64,000 nucleotides of DNA, taken from Yeosuana aquiaggeris (GTDB lineage: Bacteria > Bacteroidota > Bacteroidia > Flavobacteriales > Flavobacteriaceae). Below the pieces are notes generated by a model. The model was not told the origin of the DNA. It ran no database searches and was given only the letters and a program-made list of their open reading frames with translations. Positions 45,295-54,554 of the stretch are shown piece after piece. The stretch spans positions 62,001 through 126,000 of the forward strand of contig NZ_JBAWKC010000006.1 in assembly GCF_044003965.1 (NCBI RefSeq), in the 5' to 3' direction. Each line of letters begins with the position of its first letter. Position 1 is the first letter of the stretch. The position numbers and the translations under genes were made by a program.

Positions 45295-46194
45295 TTATTT
45301 TATTTTCTTTAAAGATACTAAGGATATTCCTATTATAACAGCAAATGCTCCTAATAATTGTAACAATGTTAATTGCTCATTTAAAAAAATGGCGGCTAAA
45401 ATAATAGTAGAAATTGGACCCACAGCCGCAATAACTGCAAAGTTTGAAGAACTGATTAATTCGATAGACCACGAGACCAAAAAAGAAGGAATAACTGTAG
45501 CAAAAATGGCGATTAAAAACCCTAAAACATACACTTCCCTGGGATAATTGAATATGTCTATTTTATTTGTGATGCCATAATGAATGAATACACAAAGACA
45601 AGAGACCACCATAACATAGGCTGTAAATTTAATGACACCAAATTTTGGAATTAACCAGCCACTACCTGATAAATAGGCCGCATATGTAATGGCGCATAGT
45701 AATATAAAAAAACCGCCTAAATACGCTTCATGACCCGAAATGGTGACTTCATGACCAAAAGCGATGACAATACCAACATAGGTTAATATGATGGCAAAAA
45801 CCTGATCTTTTGAAACGCTTTGTTTTAAAAATAACTTATTAAATAATATAACAATGGTAGGATAAATGAATAAAATGATACGCTCTAAACTTGCCTTGAT
45901 ATAAATAAGTCCAACAAAATCAAAATAGCTGGATAAATAATAGCCCACGATTCCAAAAAAAACCAGCCATATATAATCCTTTCTTACTAATTCAACCCCA
46001 TTATTTTTATTGCGATATAAAATGGCAATTACCAGATAGAATGGGAATGAAAATAGCATTCTGAACATTAAAACACTTACCGCATCGACATGATATTGAT
46101 ACGCAAGTTTGACCATAACTGCTTTTGAAGAAAACAGAATGATCCCAATTAATCCAAGAATAATACCTAAAATAAAAGACTTGGTTGATTTCAT
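45295..46194 (-). CDS. DMT superfamily transporter (EamA family)
   Basis: 299 residues with about ten membrane segments in two five-helix repeats. The second EamA repeat ends with ISTIILAAIFLNEQLTLLQL, a typical EamA block. Members export amino acids or other metabolites, and the substrate is unknown. It lies 58 bases downstream of ychF on the same strand. Confidence 0.87.
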   Translation of the reverse strand: MKSTKSFILGIILGLIGIILFSSKAVMVKLAYQYHVDAVSVLMFRMLFSFPFYLVIAILYRNKNNGVELVRKDYIWLVFFGIVGYYLSSYFDFVGLIYIKASLERIILFIYPTIVILFNKLFLKQSVSKDQVFAIILTYVGIVIAFGHEVTISGHEAYLGGFFILLCAITYAAYLSGSGWLIPKFGVIKFTAYVMVVSCLCVFIHYGITNKIDIFNYPREVYVLGFLIAIFATVIPSFLVSWSIELISSSNFAVIAAVGPISTIILAAIFLNEQLTLLQLLGAFAVIIGISLVSLKKIK

Positions 46195-46252
46195 AAAACT
46201 AATATAGATTAAATTGAGAAATCTAACTTCGTTTTATGTCAAAAGGCACTTA

Positions 46253-47347
46253 TTATACATTAAACAAAAAGTGCATCACGTCACCGTCTTTAACAATGTA
46301 GTTTTTTCCTTCCACACGCATTTTACCAGCTTCTTTTACCTTTGCTTCACTGCCATAAGATTCAAAATCATTATAAGCTATGACTTCTGCTCTAATAAAC
46401 CCTTTCTCAAAATCGGTATGAATAACACCCGCTGCTTGAGGAGCAGTCGCTCCTATATCTATAGTCCAGGCTCTTACTTCTTTTACACCAGCAGTAAAAT
46501 AAGTTTGTTGTTTTAATAATTTATAAGCAGCACGAATCAACTTAGCTGAACCTGCTTCGTCTAATCCTATATCCTGAAGAAACATTTGGCGCTCTTCATA
46601 ATCATCCAACTCATTAATATCGGCCTCTGTAGCTACCGCCAAGAATAAGACCTCAGCATTTTCATCTTTCACGGCTTCTTTAACTAAGTCAACATAACTG
46701 TTGCCTGTCACTGCAGAAGCTTCATCTACATTGCATATATACATCACCGGTTTATCGGTAATAAATTGCGCTGGTTTTACAAAATCAATATAATCATCTG
46801 CATCAAATTCAAGCGTTCTTACCGAAATTCCGGCTTCAAGACTTGACTTTATTTTTAACAAAACGGCCTCTTCTTTTTGCGCCTCTTTATTACCTGTTTT
46901 AGCTGCGCGCTTAACCTTCTCCAATTTTTTATCTACAGTCTCTAAATCTTTTAACTGCAACTCCATATCAATGGTCTCCTTATCTCTAATAGGATTCACC
47001 TTTCCATCAACATGCACAATATTATCATTATCAAAACAACGTAAAACATGCAAAATAGCATCCGTTTCTCTAATATTAGCTAAAAACTGATTTCCCAACC
47101 CTTCACCTTTGCTAGCTCCTTTAACCAATCCTGCAATATCAACTATTTCAACGGTTGCTGGTTGTACTCTTACTGGTTTCACTAATTCCTCAAGTTTTTC
47201 CAGACGTTTATCCGGCACATTTACAACCCCTATATTTGGCTCTATAGTACAGAATGGGAAATTGGCACTTTGCGCTTTGGCATTTGACAAACAATTGAAT
47301 AAGGTTGACTTTCCTACATTTGGTAATCCTACAATTCCAGCTTTCAT
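46253..47347 (-). CDS. ychF: Redox-regulated ATPase YchF (OLA1 family)
   Basis: 364 residues. The P-loop is GLPNVGKSTLFNCLS (7-21), then DIAGLVKGASKGEGLGNQFL (about 70-89), and the NVDE motif replaces the NKxD of true GTPases, which gives ATP preference. A coiled coil and a C-terminal TGS domain (IHTDFEKGFIRAEVIAY, GKNYIVKDGDVMHFLFNV) follow. It binds ribosomes and has been linked to stress responses. A TACATTTG box lies 23 bases before the start. Confidence 0.96.
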   Translation of the reverse strand: MKAGIVGLPNVGKSTLFNCLSNAKAQSANFPFCTIEPNIGVVNVPDKRLEKLEELVKPVRVQPATVEIVDIAGLVKGASKGEGLGNQFLANIRETDAILHVLRCFDNDNIVHVDGKVNPIRDKETIDMELQLKDLETVDKKLEKVKRAAKTGNKEAQKEEAVLLKIKSSLEAGISVRTLEFDADDYIDFVKPAQFITDKPVMYICNVDEASAVTGNSYVDLVKEAVKDENAEVLFLAVATEADINELDDYEERQMFLQDIGLDEAGSAKLIRAAYKLLKQQTYFTAGVKEVRAWTIDIGATAPQAAGVIHTDFEKGFIRAEVIAYNDFESYGSEAKVKEAGKMRVEGKNYIVKDGDVMHFLFNV

Positions 47348-47370
47348 AATTAAGATAATTTTTGCGAGTG

Positions 47371-47378
47371 CAAATGTA
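47371..47378 (-). promoter_or_regulatory. Candidate -7 box TACATTTG for ychF
   Basis: An exact TAnnTTTG match on the reverse strand, 23 bases upstream of the ychF ATG, in the divergent gap with the gene at 47481. There is no clear -33 TTG. Confidence 0.4.
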
Positions 47379-47426
47379 ATTAATTCCTCATTTATTTAAA
47401 GTAAAACCTTATGATATCTAATATTT

Positions 47427-47434
47427 TATATTTG
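47427..47434 (+). promoter_or_regulatory. Candidate -7 box TATATTTG for the gene at 47481
   Basis: An exact TAnnTTTG match with 46 bases to the ATG, on the forward strand of the ychF divergent gap. No -33 TTG at standard spacing. Confidence 0.4.
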
Positions 47435-47480
47435 TAACAATTTTGAAACCTGTTCGTCTTTTCAATGAAGCCCATCAATT

Positions 47481-48953
47481 ATGAAACATTTTATTGCCTA
47501 TTTAATAATTTTATTGAGTCATACTGCTATTTTTTCACAAAATATTACCGCCAGATTAATAGACAAAAATACACAAAACCCCATTCCATTTGCAGCCATA
47601 AAAACAGCTGAATTTGACGGTGTTATCTCAAATGAAGAAGGTTATTTCACTTTAATTGAAGACAAAGACCAAAATGATATAACCATTTCGTGTTTAGGTT
47701 ATAAGAATAAAACCCTGACTATTCAGGAAATTAAATCTTTAAATTTTTTAATTACTCTTGAAGAATCTATAAATGAACTCAACACCGTCTATGTTAGTAA
47801 CAAAAGACCAAATGCCGATTCTATAATAGCCAGAGTCAGGCAAAATATTTCTAAGAATTATGACACAAAATTATATAAGCATGAGATTTTTTCAAGAGAA
47901 ACTGCTTATATGGATTTTGATAAATTAGATTTTGAAATTGAAAAAGCCTCTCATGTTAAAAAGAAAAATCTAGAATCTGCCAATAAGAGTCTGGATTCTC
48001 TTTCAAAAGCAGTTGTACAAAGCAAAACAAAACATTTTAAAGATTTCAAGGCTGATTTATTTGTTAATGATTCCTCTAATTCAAAAATAAAGGTTTATAA
48101 GGCTGCGGAACTTGTCGACCAAAAAAATAATCTTTCAATAGAAGAAGTTCAAAGCAGAGCACAACATGTTATCCTAAAATATCTAGATACCACTTTAACT
48201 TATAAGCTTAAAACAGGCTTATTTAAAATTGAAGATTCTTTATCACTTAAAGATGAGGACAGGAAAGAACACAATAAAAACGAATATGAAGTTAAAGAGT
48301 TGAATGGTCAAGCAAATAACTTATTAAAACGCTCTCAGTTTAATGAAAATTCTATGCTTTCAAAAATTGTAGATGCCGATTTGTATGAATACAGTTTTGT
48401 AGATGTCTCATATTTTAACAATGAACTTATTTACATCATTAATTACAAACCAAAAAGGTCGAAATCAAAATACACTGGTAAACTTTTTATTGCAGATAAC
48501 ACTTATGCAATAACAAAAGTAGATTTTGAATTCGCCGATGGCAAACGCGGTAACAAGTTTAATTTAAAATTAATTTTAGGTGTTAAGTACATAGAAAATA
48601 TGCGAAAAGGAACAGTAATTTACCGAAAAGATACCTTAAACAAATATCAACCACAATATATAAAATTTGAAGAAGGACGTTATTTTTATGTAAGCAGACC
48701 TTTAAAATTTATTGAAAACAGCCTCGAGAAAAACAAAACCAGTTTTGATTTCACTATTGAAGGCAACATTATCACCAAGCAAGAATTATTACTTAATTCT
48801 AGCACAAAAATCAACCTAGATTTATTTAACAAACTAACTGAAGAAAAATCGGTTCCTTATGTTAAGTTAAATAAATATGATTCTGCTATCTGGGGACAAG
48901 ACAAAACCATTGAACCATTAACTGAGATGAAGGAGTTTAAAGTTGAGGATTAA
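47481..48953 (+). CDS. Exported protein with carboxypeptidase-regulatory-like domain
   Basis: 490 residues. A signal peptide (1-19, ending IFSQ) is followed by a CarboxypepD_reg-like beta-sandwich (about 22-100: NPIPFAAIKTAEFDGVISNE then EGYFTL, ISCLGYKNKTLTIQEI). The remaining residues have alternating beta-strand character (YIINYKPKRSKSKYTGKLFI), which suggests an outer-membrane or periplasmic barrel-like fold. The layout resembles the first part of DUF5686-type outer-membrane proteins but is shorter. I cannot name a function. A TonB receptor gene follows on the same strand after 183 bases. Confidence 0.65.
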   Translation: MKHFIAYLIILLSHTAIFSQNITARLIDKNTQNPIPFAAIKTAEFDGVISNEEGYFTLIEDKDQNDITISCLGYKNKTLTIQEIKSLNFLITLEESINELNTVYVSNKRPNADSIIARVRQNISKNYDTKLYKHEIFSRETAYMDFDKLDFEIEKASHVKKKNLESANKSLDSLSKAVVQSKTKHFKDFKADLFVNDSSNSKIKVYKAAELVDQKNNLSIEEVQSRAQHVILKYLDTTLTYKLKTGLFKIEDSLSLKDEDRKEHNKNEYEVKELNGQANNLLKRSQFNENSMLSKIVDADLYEYSFVDVSYFNNELIYIINYKPKRSKSKYTGKLFIADNTYAITKVDFEFADGKRGNKFNLKLILGVKYIENMRKGTVIYRKDTLNKYQPQYIKFEEGRYFYVSRPLKFIENSLEKNKTSFDFTIEGNIITKQELLLNSSTKINLDLFNKLTEEKSVPYVKLNKYDSAIWGQDKTIEPLTEMKEFKVED

Positions 48954-49018
48954 AAAAGTAAAGTCTTTCAGTTCATTTTTTACTTTATTGAAATTTTAAA
49001 TATCATTTCAATATAAAA

Positions 49019-49026
49019 TAGTTTTG
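49019..49026 (+). promoter_or_regulatory. Candidate -7 box TAGTTTTG for the TonB receptor at 49137
   Basis: An exact TAnnTTTG match that would give a leader of about 105 bases, long for this window. There is no TTG at normal -33 spacing, so the call is tentative. Confidence 0.3.
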
Positions 49027-49136
49027 ATGAGAATGCATCAATTACTATTCTATTCTCACAATTCTTCAGCAATTTTTATTTTTTAGTTTATTATTATATT
49101 ATATTTAACATTAACTAATTCAAAAATATAATTTAC

Positions 49137-51860
49137 ATGAAACACATTTACTTTATAATGCTCGTCTTATTTGGCATTAATTTTTCGATTGCACAAAATG
49201 TAACAGGAACCATTTCTGATGATTCTGGTGCACCAATTGCTGGGGTAAACGTTATAGAAAAAGGCACCGCAACAGGCGTTGTATCTGATTTTGACGGAAA
49301 ATATTCCATAGCTGTCGGACCAACAGCAACGCTTATCTTTAGTTATGTTGGATATAATTCAATAACTGTTGACGTAAATAATCAAACAACCATAAATGTC
49401 ACCATGCAAGAAGGTGTCAGTTTAGACGAAGTTGTATTGGTAGGTTCAAGAAGCCCCAAACGAACTGCTTTAGATACAGCCGTTGCTATTGACGTGATCG
49501 ATGTAGCTCAAGTTACAACTCAGGTTGGTAAAGTTGAAATCAATGAAATGCTTCAATATGCAGCACCTTCTTTTAATGCTAACAAACAAACGGGTTCAGA
49601 TGGAGCTGATCACGTAGACCCTGCTTCATTAAGAGGTATGGGACCAGATCAGACTTTAGTATTAATCAATGGGAAACGCAGACATCAGTCCTCATTGATA
49701 AACATTTTTGGAACGAGAGGTAGAGGAAACACGGGCACCGATTTAAATGCCATTCCTGCAACTTCAATTAAAAGAATAGAGATATTAAGAGATGGTGCTT
49801 CTGCACAATACGGCTCTGATGCCATTGCCGGTGTTATTAATATTGTATTAAAAGATAATGTTGATAATTTAACAGGAAGCGTCAGTTATGGAGCCTATAG
49901 TACCAATGCCCAAGGTGATTTTGGCACTGATCCATATGGTTTATGGAATACAGATGGGTACCGACTGGATACTAAAAAAGATGGTAATGCTATTGGAAAA
50001 GACAAAAACTTTGACGGAGGTTCTGTTAAGGTTGCAGCCAATTATGGATTTGAAATAGGCAAAGGCGGATATGCCAACTTTACCACAGAATTTTTAAATA
50101 AAAACAAAACACTACGTCCTGGTTTTGAATTCAGAAAAGGTTTTGGTGAAGCGGCTATTGAAGGCTTTAATTTCTTTGGTAATTTGGCGGTTCCGGTTTC
50201 CGATAAAACAGAGATATATGCTTTTGGAGGAAGAAATTACAGAGATACTGATGCTTATGCGTTCACCAGAAATAATCCAACAGCAAGAAATGTGGTGAGT
50301 ATTTATCCTGACGGTTTTACTCCGAGAATCACTTCTATCATTGTAGATAAGTCTTTCTCAGCAGGAGTAAGAACGGAAACAGCCAGTGGATGGAAAATTG
50401 ATATCAGTAATACTTATGGAATAAACGATTTCCATTATTATATAAAAGGCACGCTTAATGCCTCTTTAGAAGAGACTTCACCAACTGATTTTGATGCCGG
50501 TGGCCATAGTCTGGCTCAAAACACGGTTAATTTTGATTTTTCAAAATACTATGATGATGTTTTAAGTGGCATGAATTTAGCCTTTGGTGCAGAATACAGA
50601 ACCGAGCAGTTTATGATTTATGCTGGTGAAGAAGGTTCATATGCAACATATGATGAAAACCGAATCCCAATAACGGATCCGGATAATCAGTCCGCACCAC
50701 TTACTGATAATCCTGATTTCGATCCTGACGAACCTGTATCTGAGGATAATCCTTTATTCGTACCACGTCCAGGGGGCTCTCAAGGATTTCCGGGTTATGG
50801 TCCTGCTAATGAAGTTAACAGAAGCAGAAGTAACTTATCTTTATATGCCGATGCGGAATTTGATTTATCCGAGACTTTCTTAGTAAGTGCGGCGGTTCGT
50901 TTTGAAAACTTTAGTGATTTTGGAAGTACCATTAACGGAAAATTAGCGGCACGTATAAAAGCTTCTGATAATTTTAACATTAGAGGATCTGTAAGTTCAG
51001 GATTCAGAGCGCCCTCATTAGCTCAAATTTACTACAATTTAAAATTTACAAACTTTGTAGGCGGACAAGCTTTAGAATCATTATTATCTCCTAATAACAG
51101 TCCCGTAACGGCGTCATTTGGTATTGGGCCTTTAAAAGAAGAAAAAGCTTTTAACGCTGCCTTAGGATTTACTAGTTCTTTTGGTGATTTTACAGCAACG
51201 ATTGATGGTTACTATATCGCGGTTCAAGACAGAATTGTATTAACAGGGAATTTTGATGCACCACAGATACCAAATGTAGAGGCGGCTCAATTTTTTGCTA
51301 ATGGCGCTGATACCAAAACTACTGGTGTAGATATTATATTAGCCTATAAAACCAAACTGGATGGGGACAGTTCTTTTGGAGCCACTTTTTTAGGAAACTT
51401 TAATGATATGAAAATTGATAAAGTTTTAAACGGAAACCTTGATGAACAAACCTTTTTTGGAGAAAGAGATAAGGCCTTTTTATTAACTTCAGCGCCAAAA
51501 AGTAAATTAAGTTTAAACTTGAATTATAACAGAGGTTGGTTTGATACTGGTTTAACTTTTACGCGATTTAGTGATGTAGAATTATTAGATTATCAGATGT
51601 ATGAAGACACCGCTGATTATGGCAGTTTAGCTCAACAAGTTGCAGCGGCAACCGATGCCTATGGAGCTAAAATCGTGACAGACTTAAATTTAGGATTTAA
51701 ACTTTCAAATAGTTTAAAACTGAATGTAGGAAGCAATAATTTATTCAACGTTTATCCAGATCAACAAGATGATTGGACAGAAGCTGGCGGTTATTGGGAT
51801 TCTGTTCAAATGGGTTTTAGTGGTGCTTACTACTACGCAAGACTTAATTACAACTTCTAA
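49137..51860 (+). CDS. TonB-dependent outer-membrane receptor (SusC-like N-terminal domain, no SusD)
   Basis: 907 residues. A signal peptide (1-19, ending SIAQ) precedes a CarboxypepD_reg domain (GTISDDSGAPIAGVNVIEKG, about 23-42), a plug (about 100-235) with LRGMGPDQTLVLINGKRRH and LRDGASAQYGSDAIAGVINI, and a 22-strand barrel that ends in aromatic-terminated YYARLNYNF. The acidic loop around residues 517-545 (DPDNQ, NPDFDPDEPVSED) suggests a calcium- or cation-binding extracellular region. No SusD-like lipoprotein follows, so it is not a standard polysaccharide pair. The substrate is unknown. Confidence 0.92.
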   Translation: MKHIYFIMLVLFGINFSIAQNVTGTISDDSGAPIAGVNVIEKGTATGVVSDFDGKYSIAVGPTATLIFSYVGYNSITVDVNNQTTINVTMQEGVSLDEVVLVGSRSPKRTALDTAVAIDVIDVAQVTTQVGKVEINEMLQYAAPSFNANKQTGSDGADHVDPASLRGMGPDQTLVLINGKRRHQSSLINIFGTRGRGNTGTDLNAIPATSIKRIEILRDGASAQYGSDAIAGVINIVLKDNVDNLTGSVSYGAYSTNAQGDFGTDPYGLWNTDGYRLDTKKDGNAIGKDKNFDGGSVKVAANYGFEIGKGGYANFTTEFLNKNKTLRPGFEFRKGFGEAAIEGFNFFGNLAVPVSDKTEIYAFGGRNYRDTDAYAFTRNNPTARNVVSIYPDGFTPRITSIIVDKSFSAGVRTETASGWKIDISNTYGINDFHYYIKGTLNASLEETSPTDFDAGGHSLAQNTVNFDFSKYYDDVLSGMNLAFGAEYRTEQFMIYAGEEGSYATYDENRIPITDPDNQSAPLTDNPDFDPDEPVSEDNPLFVPRPGGSQGFPGYGPANEVNRSRSNLSLYADAEFDLSETFLVSAAVRFENFSDFGSTINGKLAARIKASDNFNIRGSVSSGFRAPSLAQIYYNLKFTNFVGGQALESLLSPNNSPVTASFGIGPLKEEKAFNAALGFTSSFGDFTATIDGYYIAVQDRIVLTGNFDAPQIPNVEAAQFFANGADTKTTGVDIILAYKTKLDGDSSFGATFLGNFNDMKIDKVLNGNLDEQTFFGERDKAFLLTSAPKSKLSLNLNYNRGWFDTGLTFTRFSDVELLDYQMYEDTADYGSLAQQVAAATDAYGAKIVTDLNLGFKLSNSLKLNVGSNNLFNVYPDQQDDWTEAGGYWDSVQMGFSGAYYYARLNYNF

Positions 51861-51880
51861 TTTAGAAATATTTAAATAAT

Positions 51881-51911
51881 AAAAAAGCCGGGCTGATTAG
51901 CCCGGTTTTTT
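51881..51911. terminator. Strong bidirectional intrinsic terminator
   Basis: CCGGGCT and AGCCCGG arms with a 4-base loop, A run before and T run after, between the convergent TonB receptor and Sua5 genes. This is one of the few GC-rich stems in the window. Confidence 0.9.
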
Positions 51912-51974
51912 ATTGTAACATTTTTATAGACAATCTTTTTGGCTTGACCTATTATTTGGCTTTTACTAATATTT

Positions 51975-52931
51975 CTATTTTGTAGCTCTTAATAACCTGT
52001 CATTAATAGATTTACCTAGCCCATAATCCGGAAATACCTCAGCTACGATCATATCTAAATTCAAGGCATCTAATTTGTGAAGTGTACTATATAATTTTGA
52101 GGCTGCTTCATTTAAATCACCCGATTTTGACAGAACTTCTAAGGTTTCGATATTTGATAAATTCATTGTTTCAGAGAATCGTATGACTCCTATCTTTTTA
52201 TTTCTAAAGTCTTGAATAAAGGACTCTATATTTTCCACCAAATACGTTTTTGTTTTTGGTGCGTAATGTCTCTCTAACATCCCCGGAGCTTCTGGCGCTA
52301 TTTCTTTCTTATTTTTAATTTTAACCTCCCCAATTACATCACAAATGTCTTCTATTGAAATAGAACCTAGTCTGAAAAGTACAGGCTCATTATTTTCAAA
52401 TCCGATTATCGTAGACTCTATGCCTTTTTTACAGTCTCCACCTTCAAGAACCATTGATAGGCTATTCTTAAAATAACCTTCTACATGTGAGGCCTTAGTA
52501 GGGCTTATGAAACCAAATGGATTGGCGCTTGGCGCTGCCAAAGGAAAAGGCAATTCTTTTAACAAACTTAAAGTAACTGGATGATTAGGTATGCGAATAG
52601 CAACAGTATCTTTTCCGGCAGTTATTATATCTGGGATATTAGCCTTTTTTTTTAAAACTAAAGTTAAAGCCCCTGGCCAAAAAGCCTTAGCTAATTTTTT
52701 TGCCTTTAAAGGAAATTCACTAACCAGTTCTTCTGCTTTTTCCAAAGAGTGCACATGAACAATTAAAGGATTAAAAAACGGGCGTTGTTTAATCTCAAAA
52801 ATTTTACGAATAGCCCTTTCACTGTAAATATTACCTGCTAAACCATAAACGGTCTCTGTTGGTATGGCAACAACATCATCGTTATTTAATATTTGAACTG
52901 CTTTGGTAATATCTTTAGAAACGATTGTCAT
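51975..52931 (-). CDS. L-threonylcarbamoyladenylate synthase (Sua5 type)
   Basis: 318 residues from the ATG at 52931. A longer frame back to 52964 would run through the terminator hairpin of the upstream ferredoxin gene, so the inner start is preferred. The YrdC domain has IPTETVYGLAGNIYSERAIR (about 24-43) and KQRPFFNPLIVHV. A linker leads to the Sua5 domain, marked by APGMLERHYAPKTKTYLV, making this a two-domain Sua5 and not a short TsaC. It makes threonylcarbamoyl-AMP for the t6A37 modification of tRNAs. Confidence 0.93.
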   Translation of the reverse strand: MTIVSKDITKAVQILNNDDVVAIPTETVYGLAGNIYSERAIRKIFEIKQRPFFNPLIVHVHSLEKAEELVSEFPLKAKKLAKAFWPGALTLVLKKKANIPDIITAGKDTVAIRIPNHPVTLSLLKELPFPLAAPSANPFGFISPTKASHVEGYFKNSLSMVLEGGDCKKGIESTIIGFENNEPVLFRLGSISIEDICDVIGEVKIKNKKEIAPEAPGMLERHYAPKTKTYLVENIESFIQDFRNKKIGVIRFSETMNLSNIETLEVLSKSGDLNEAASKLYSTLHKLDALNLDMIVAEVFPDYGLGKSINDRLLRATK

Positions 52932-52947
52932 ATTTTTTTTGCTGAAA

Positions 52948-52976
52948 CAAAAAACCCCGAGCAAAACACTCAGGAT
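52948..52976 (-). terminator. Intrinsic terminator after the ferredoxin gene
   Basis: On the reverse strand ATCCTGAG pairs with CTCGGGGT (two G-T wobbles) around a 7-base loop, followed by a run of six T. It lies between the ferredoxin stop and the Sua5 ATG, so Sua5 probably needs its own promoter or read-through. Confidence 0.65.
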
Positions 52977-52999
52977 TAATTATTAATCTAAATTTTATA

Positions 53000-53353
53000 T
53001 TAATCTTCTGGGTGCATAAAACGTTGTTTTGCTAACAATTGCTCTTCAGTTTCTACATGAGATTCATCAGGAACACAACAATCAACAGGACAAACAGCCG
53101 CACACTGTGGCTCATCATGAAAACCTTTACATTCTGTACATTTATCTGGTACAATGTAGTAAACCTCATCACTTATTGGTTCTTGCGCTTCATCTGCATC
53201 AACCTCAGTACCATTTGTTAAAACTACTTTTCCTTTCAAACTGGTGCCATCATTATAACGCCAGTCATCAGAAGCTTCATATATCGCAGTATTTGGGCAT
53301 TCTGGTTCACAAGCACCACAATTTATACATTCATCTGTTATTATAATTGCCAT
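53000..53353 (-). CDS. 4Fe-4S dicluster ferredoxin
   Basis: 117 residues from the ATG at 53353. The frame extends to 53413, but that would overlap the divergent gene and lacks family sequence. Two cluster motifs are present: CINCGACEPECP (from Cys9) and CTECKGFHDEPQCAAVCP, an expanded second motif with a longer spacer, as in Allochromatium-type 2[4Fe-4S] ferredoxins. It carries electrons in the cytoplasm. It is divergent from the acyl-CoA reductase with 67 bases between the two starts, an arrangement I recall as recurring in Flavobacteriaceae. Confidence 0.93.
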   Translation of the reverse strand: MAIIITDECINCGACEPECPNTAIYEASDDWRYNDGTSLKGKVVLTNGTEVDADEAQEPISDEVYYIVPDKCTECKGFHDEPQCAAVCPVDCCVPDESHVETEEQLLAKQRFMHPED

Positions 53354-53420
53354 AGCATTTTCTTTTTCTAAATTTGCAATGGCTAAAATAAAACCAAAAC
53401 CATTCATAACCAAATACAGA

Positions 53421-54479
53421 ATGCATTTACAACAAAGAATTAACGCTTTTGTAAAATTAGGAGATTTTTTAAGTCAATTTTCTAATGAAGTAATTCAAAA
53501 AAAGAATACTATTGAACACAATGAGTTATTTTTTGAAGGATTTAAGCATCAATTAAAACTGGCTGAAGAAAACAATGGATGGTTTTCGAGAGAAAATATG
53601 GCATTTGCCATTAGTGGCTGGGCAAGTTCTTTAACTTTTGAAAATCTGAACAAATGGCTAACTCCTTATAACATCTCAACAAACAAACCGAAAATGGTAG
53701 CCATTATTATGGCAGGTAATATTCCATTGGTAGGATTCCATGATTTTTTATCAGTTTTAATAAGTGGCCATCATGCTTTAATTAAGCAATCATCAAATGA
53801 TAAGTATCTCCTTCCCTATTTGGCTAAATATTTAGAATATGCAGAGCCAGAATTTAAAGGAACTATCCATTTTACAGAAAAGAAACTTGAAAATTTTGAG
53901 GCCGTTATTGCCACAGGTAGCAACAATACTGCTCGTTATTTTGAATATTACTTTCAAGGCAAACCTTCTATCATAAGGAATAACAGAAATTCTGTTGCTG
54001 TTTTAAACGGCCAAGAAACTTTAGAAGACATGCAAGCACTTTCTGAAGATATCTTTAGATATTATGGCTTAGGCTGCAGAAATGTTTCAAAGTTATATGT
54101 GCCTAAAAACTATAATTTTGATTTATTCTTTCAAGGAATTTATCATTGGCATCCAATCATTGAAAAGGCTAAATATGCTAATAATTATGATTACAATAAA
54201 GCCGTTTATTTGATGAGTGAATTTGATATGCTTGAAAATGGCTTTTTAATGATAAAAGAAGATACAAGCGCTGTTTCACCAATAGCAACGGTTTTTTATG
54301 AATATTATGACAATTATTCACAATTGAAGTCGAAATTAGAACAAGAAAAAGCGTCAATTCAGTGTATTGTTTCCAATGGATTTATTAAAAATGAAATCGC
54401 ATTTGGCGTGACTCAAAAACCTCAACTTTGGGATTATGCGGATGATGTCGATTCTATTGAATTTTTGTTAGGAATTTGA
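53421..54479 (+). CDS. Acyl-CoA reductase (LuxC-like)
   Basis: 352 residues from the ATG at 53421, which begins MHLQQRINAFVKLGDFLSQF. A start 14 codons earlier would intrude on the ferredoxin upstream region. Blocks such as PKMVAIIMAGNIPLVGFHDF (about 90-109), KQSSNDKYLLPYLAKYLEY and FRYYGLGCRNVSKLYVPKNY, with the likely nucleophilic Cys, fit the LuxC acyl-CoA reductase family. Its physiological substrate in Bacteroidota is unknown to me. It lies directly before serC and serA (75 bases to serC), so a link to serine metabolism is possible. Confidence 0.8.
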   Translation: MHLQQRINAFVKLGDFLSQFSNEVIQKKNTIEHNELFFEGFKHQLKLAEENNGWFSRENMAFAISGWASSLTFENLNKWLTPYNISTNKPKMVAIIMAGNIPLVGFHDFLSVLISGHHALIKQSSNDKYLLPYLAKYLEYAEPEFKGTIHFTEKKLENFEAVIATGSNNTARYFEYYFQGKPSIIRNNRNSVAVLNGQETLEDMQALSEDIFRYYGLGCRNVSKLYVPKNYNFDLFFQGIYHWHPIIEKAKYANNYDYNKAVYLMSEFDMLENGFLMIKEDTSAVSPIATVFYEYYDNYSQLKSKLEQEKASIQCIVSNGFIKNEIAFGVTQKPQLWDYADDVDSIEFLLGI

Positions 54480-54554
54480 CCAAAAAATTATGGAATTTAT
54501 AACATATAATCCTCATTTTATTTGGAACTTTGCATCTTAAATTTCTTATAAAAA

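Noticed and set aside
48952..48986. AAAGTAAA / TTTACTTT repeat after the 490-residue exported protein
   Set aside because: Weak stem, a loop of about 16 bases and no clean T run. Not strong enough to list as a terminator.
53029..53346. Forward open frame of 105 codons rich in His, Leu and Tyr
   Set aside because: It is the complement of the ferredoxin gene; the odd composition mirrors the Cys/Glu-rich sense strand.
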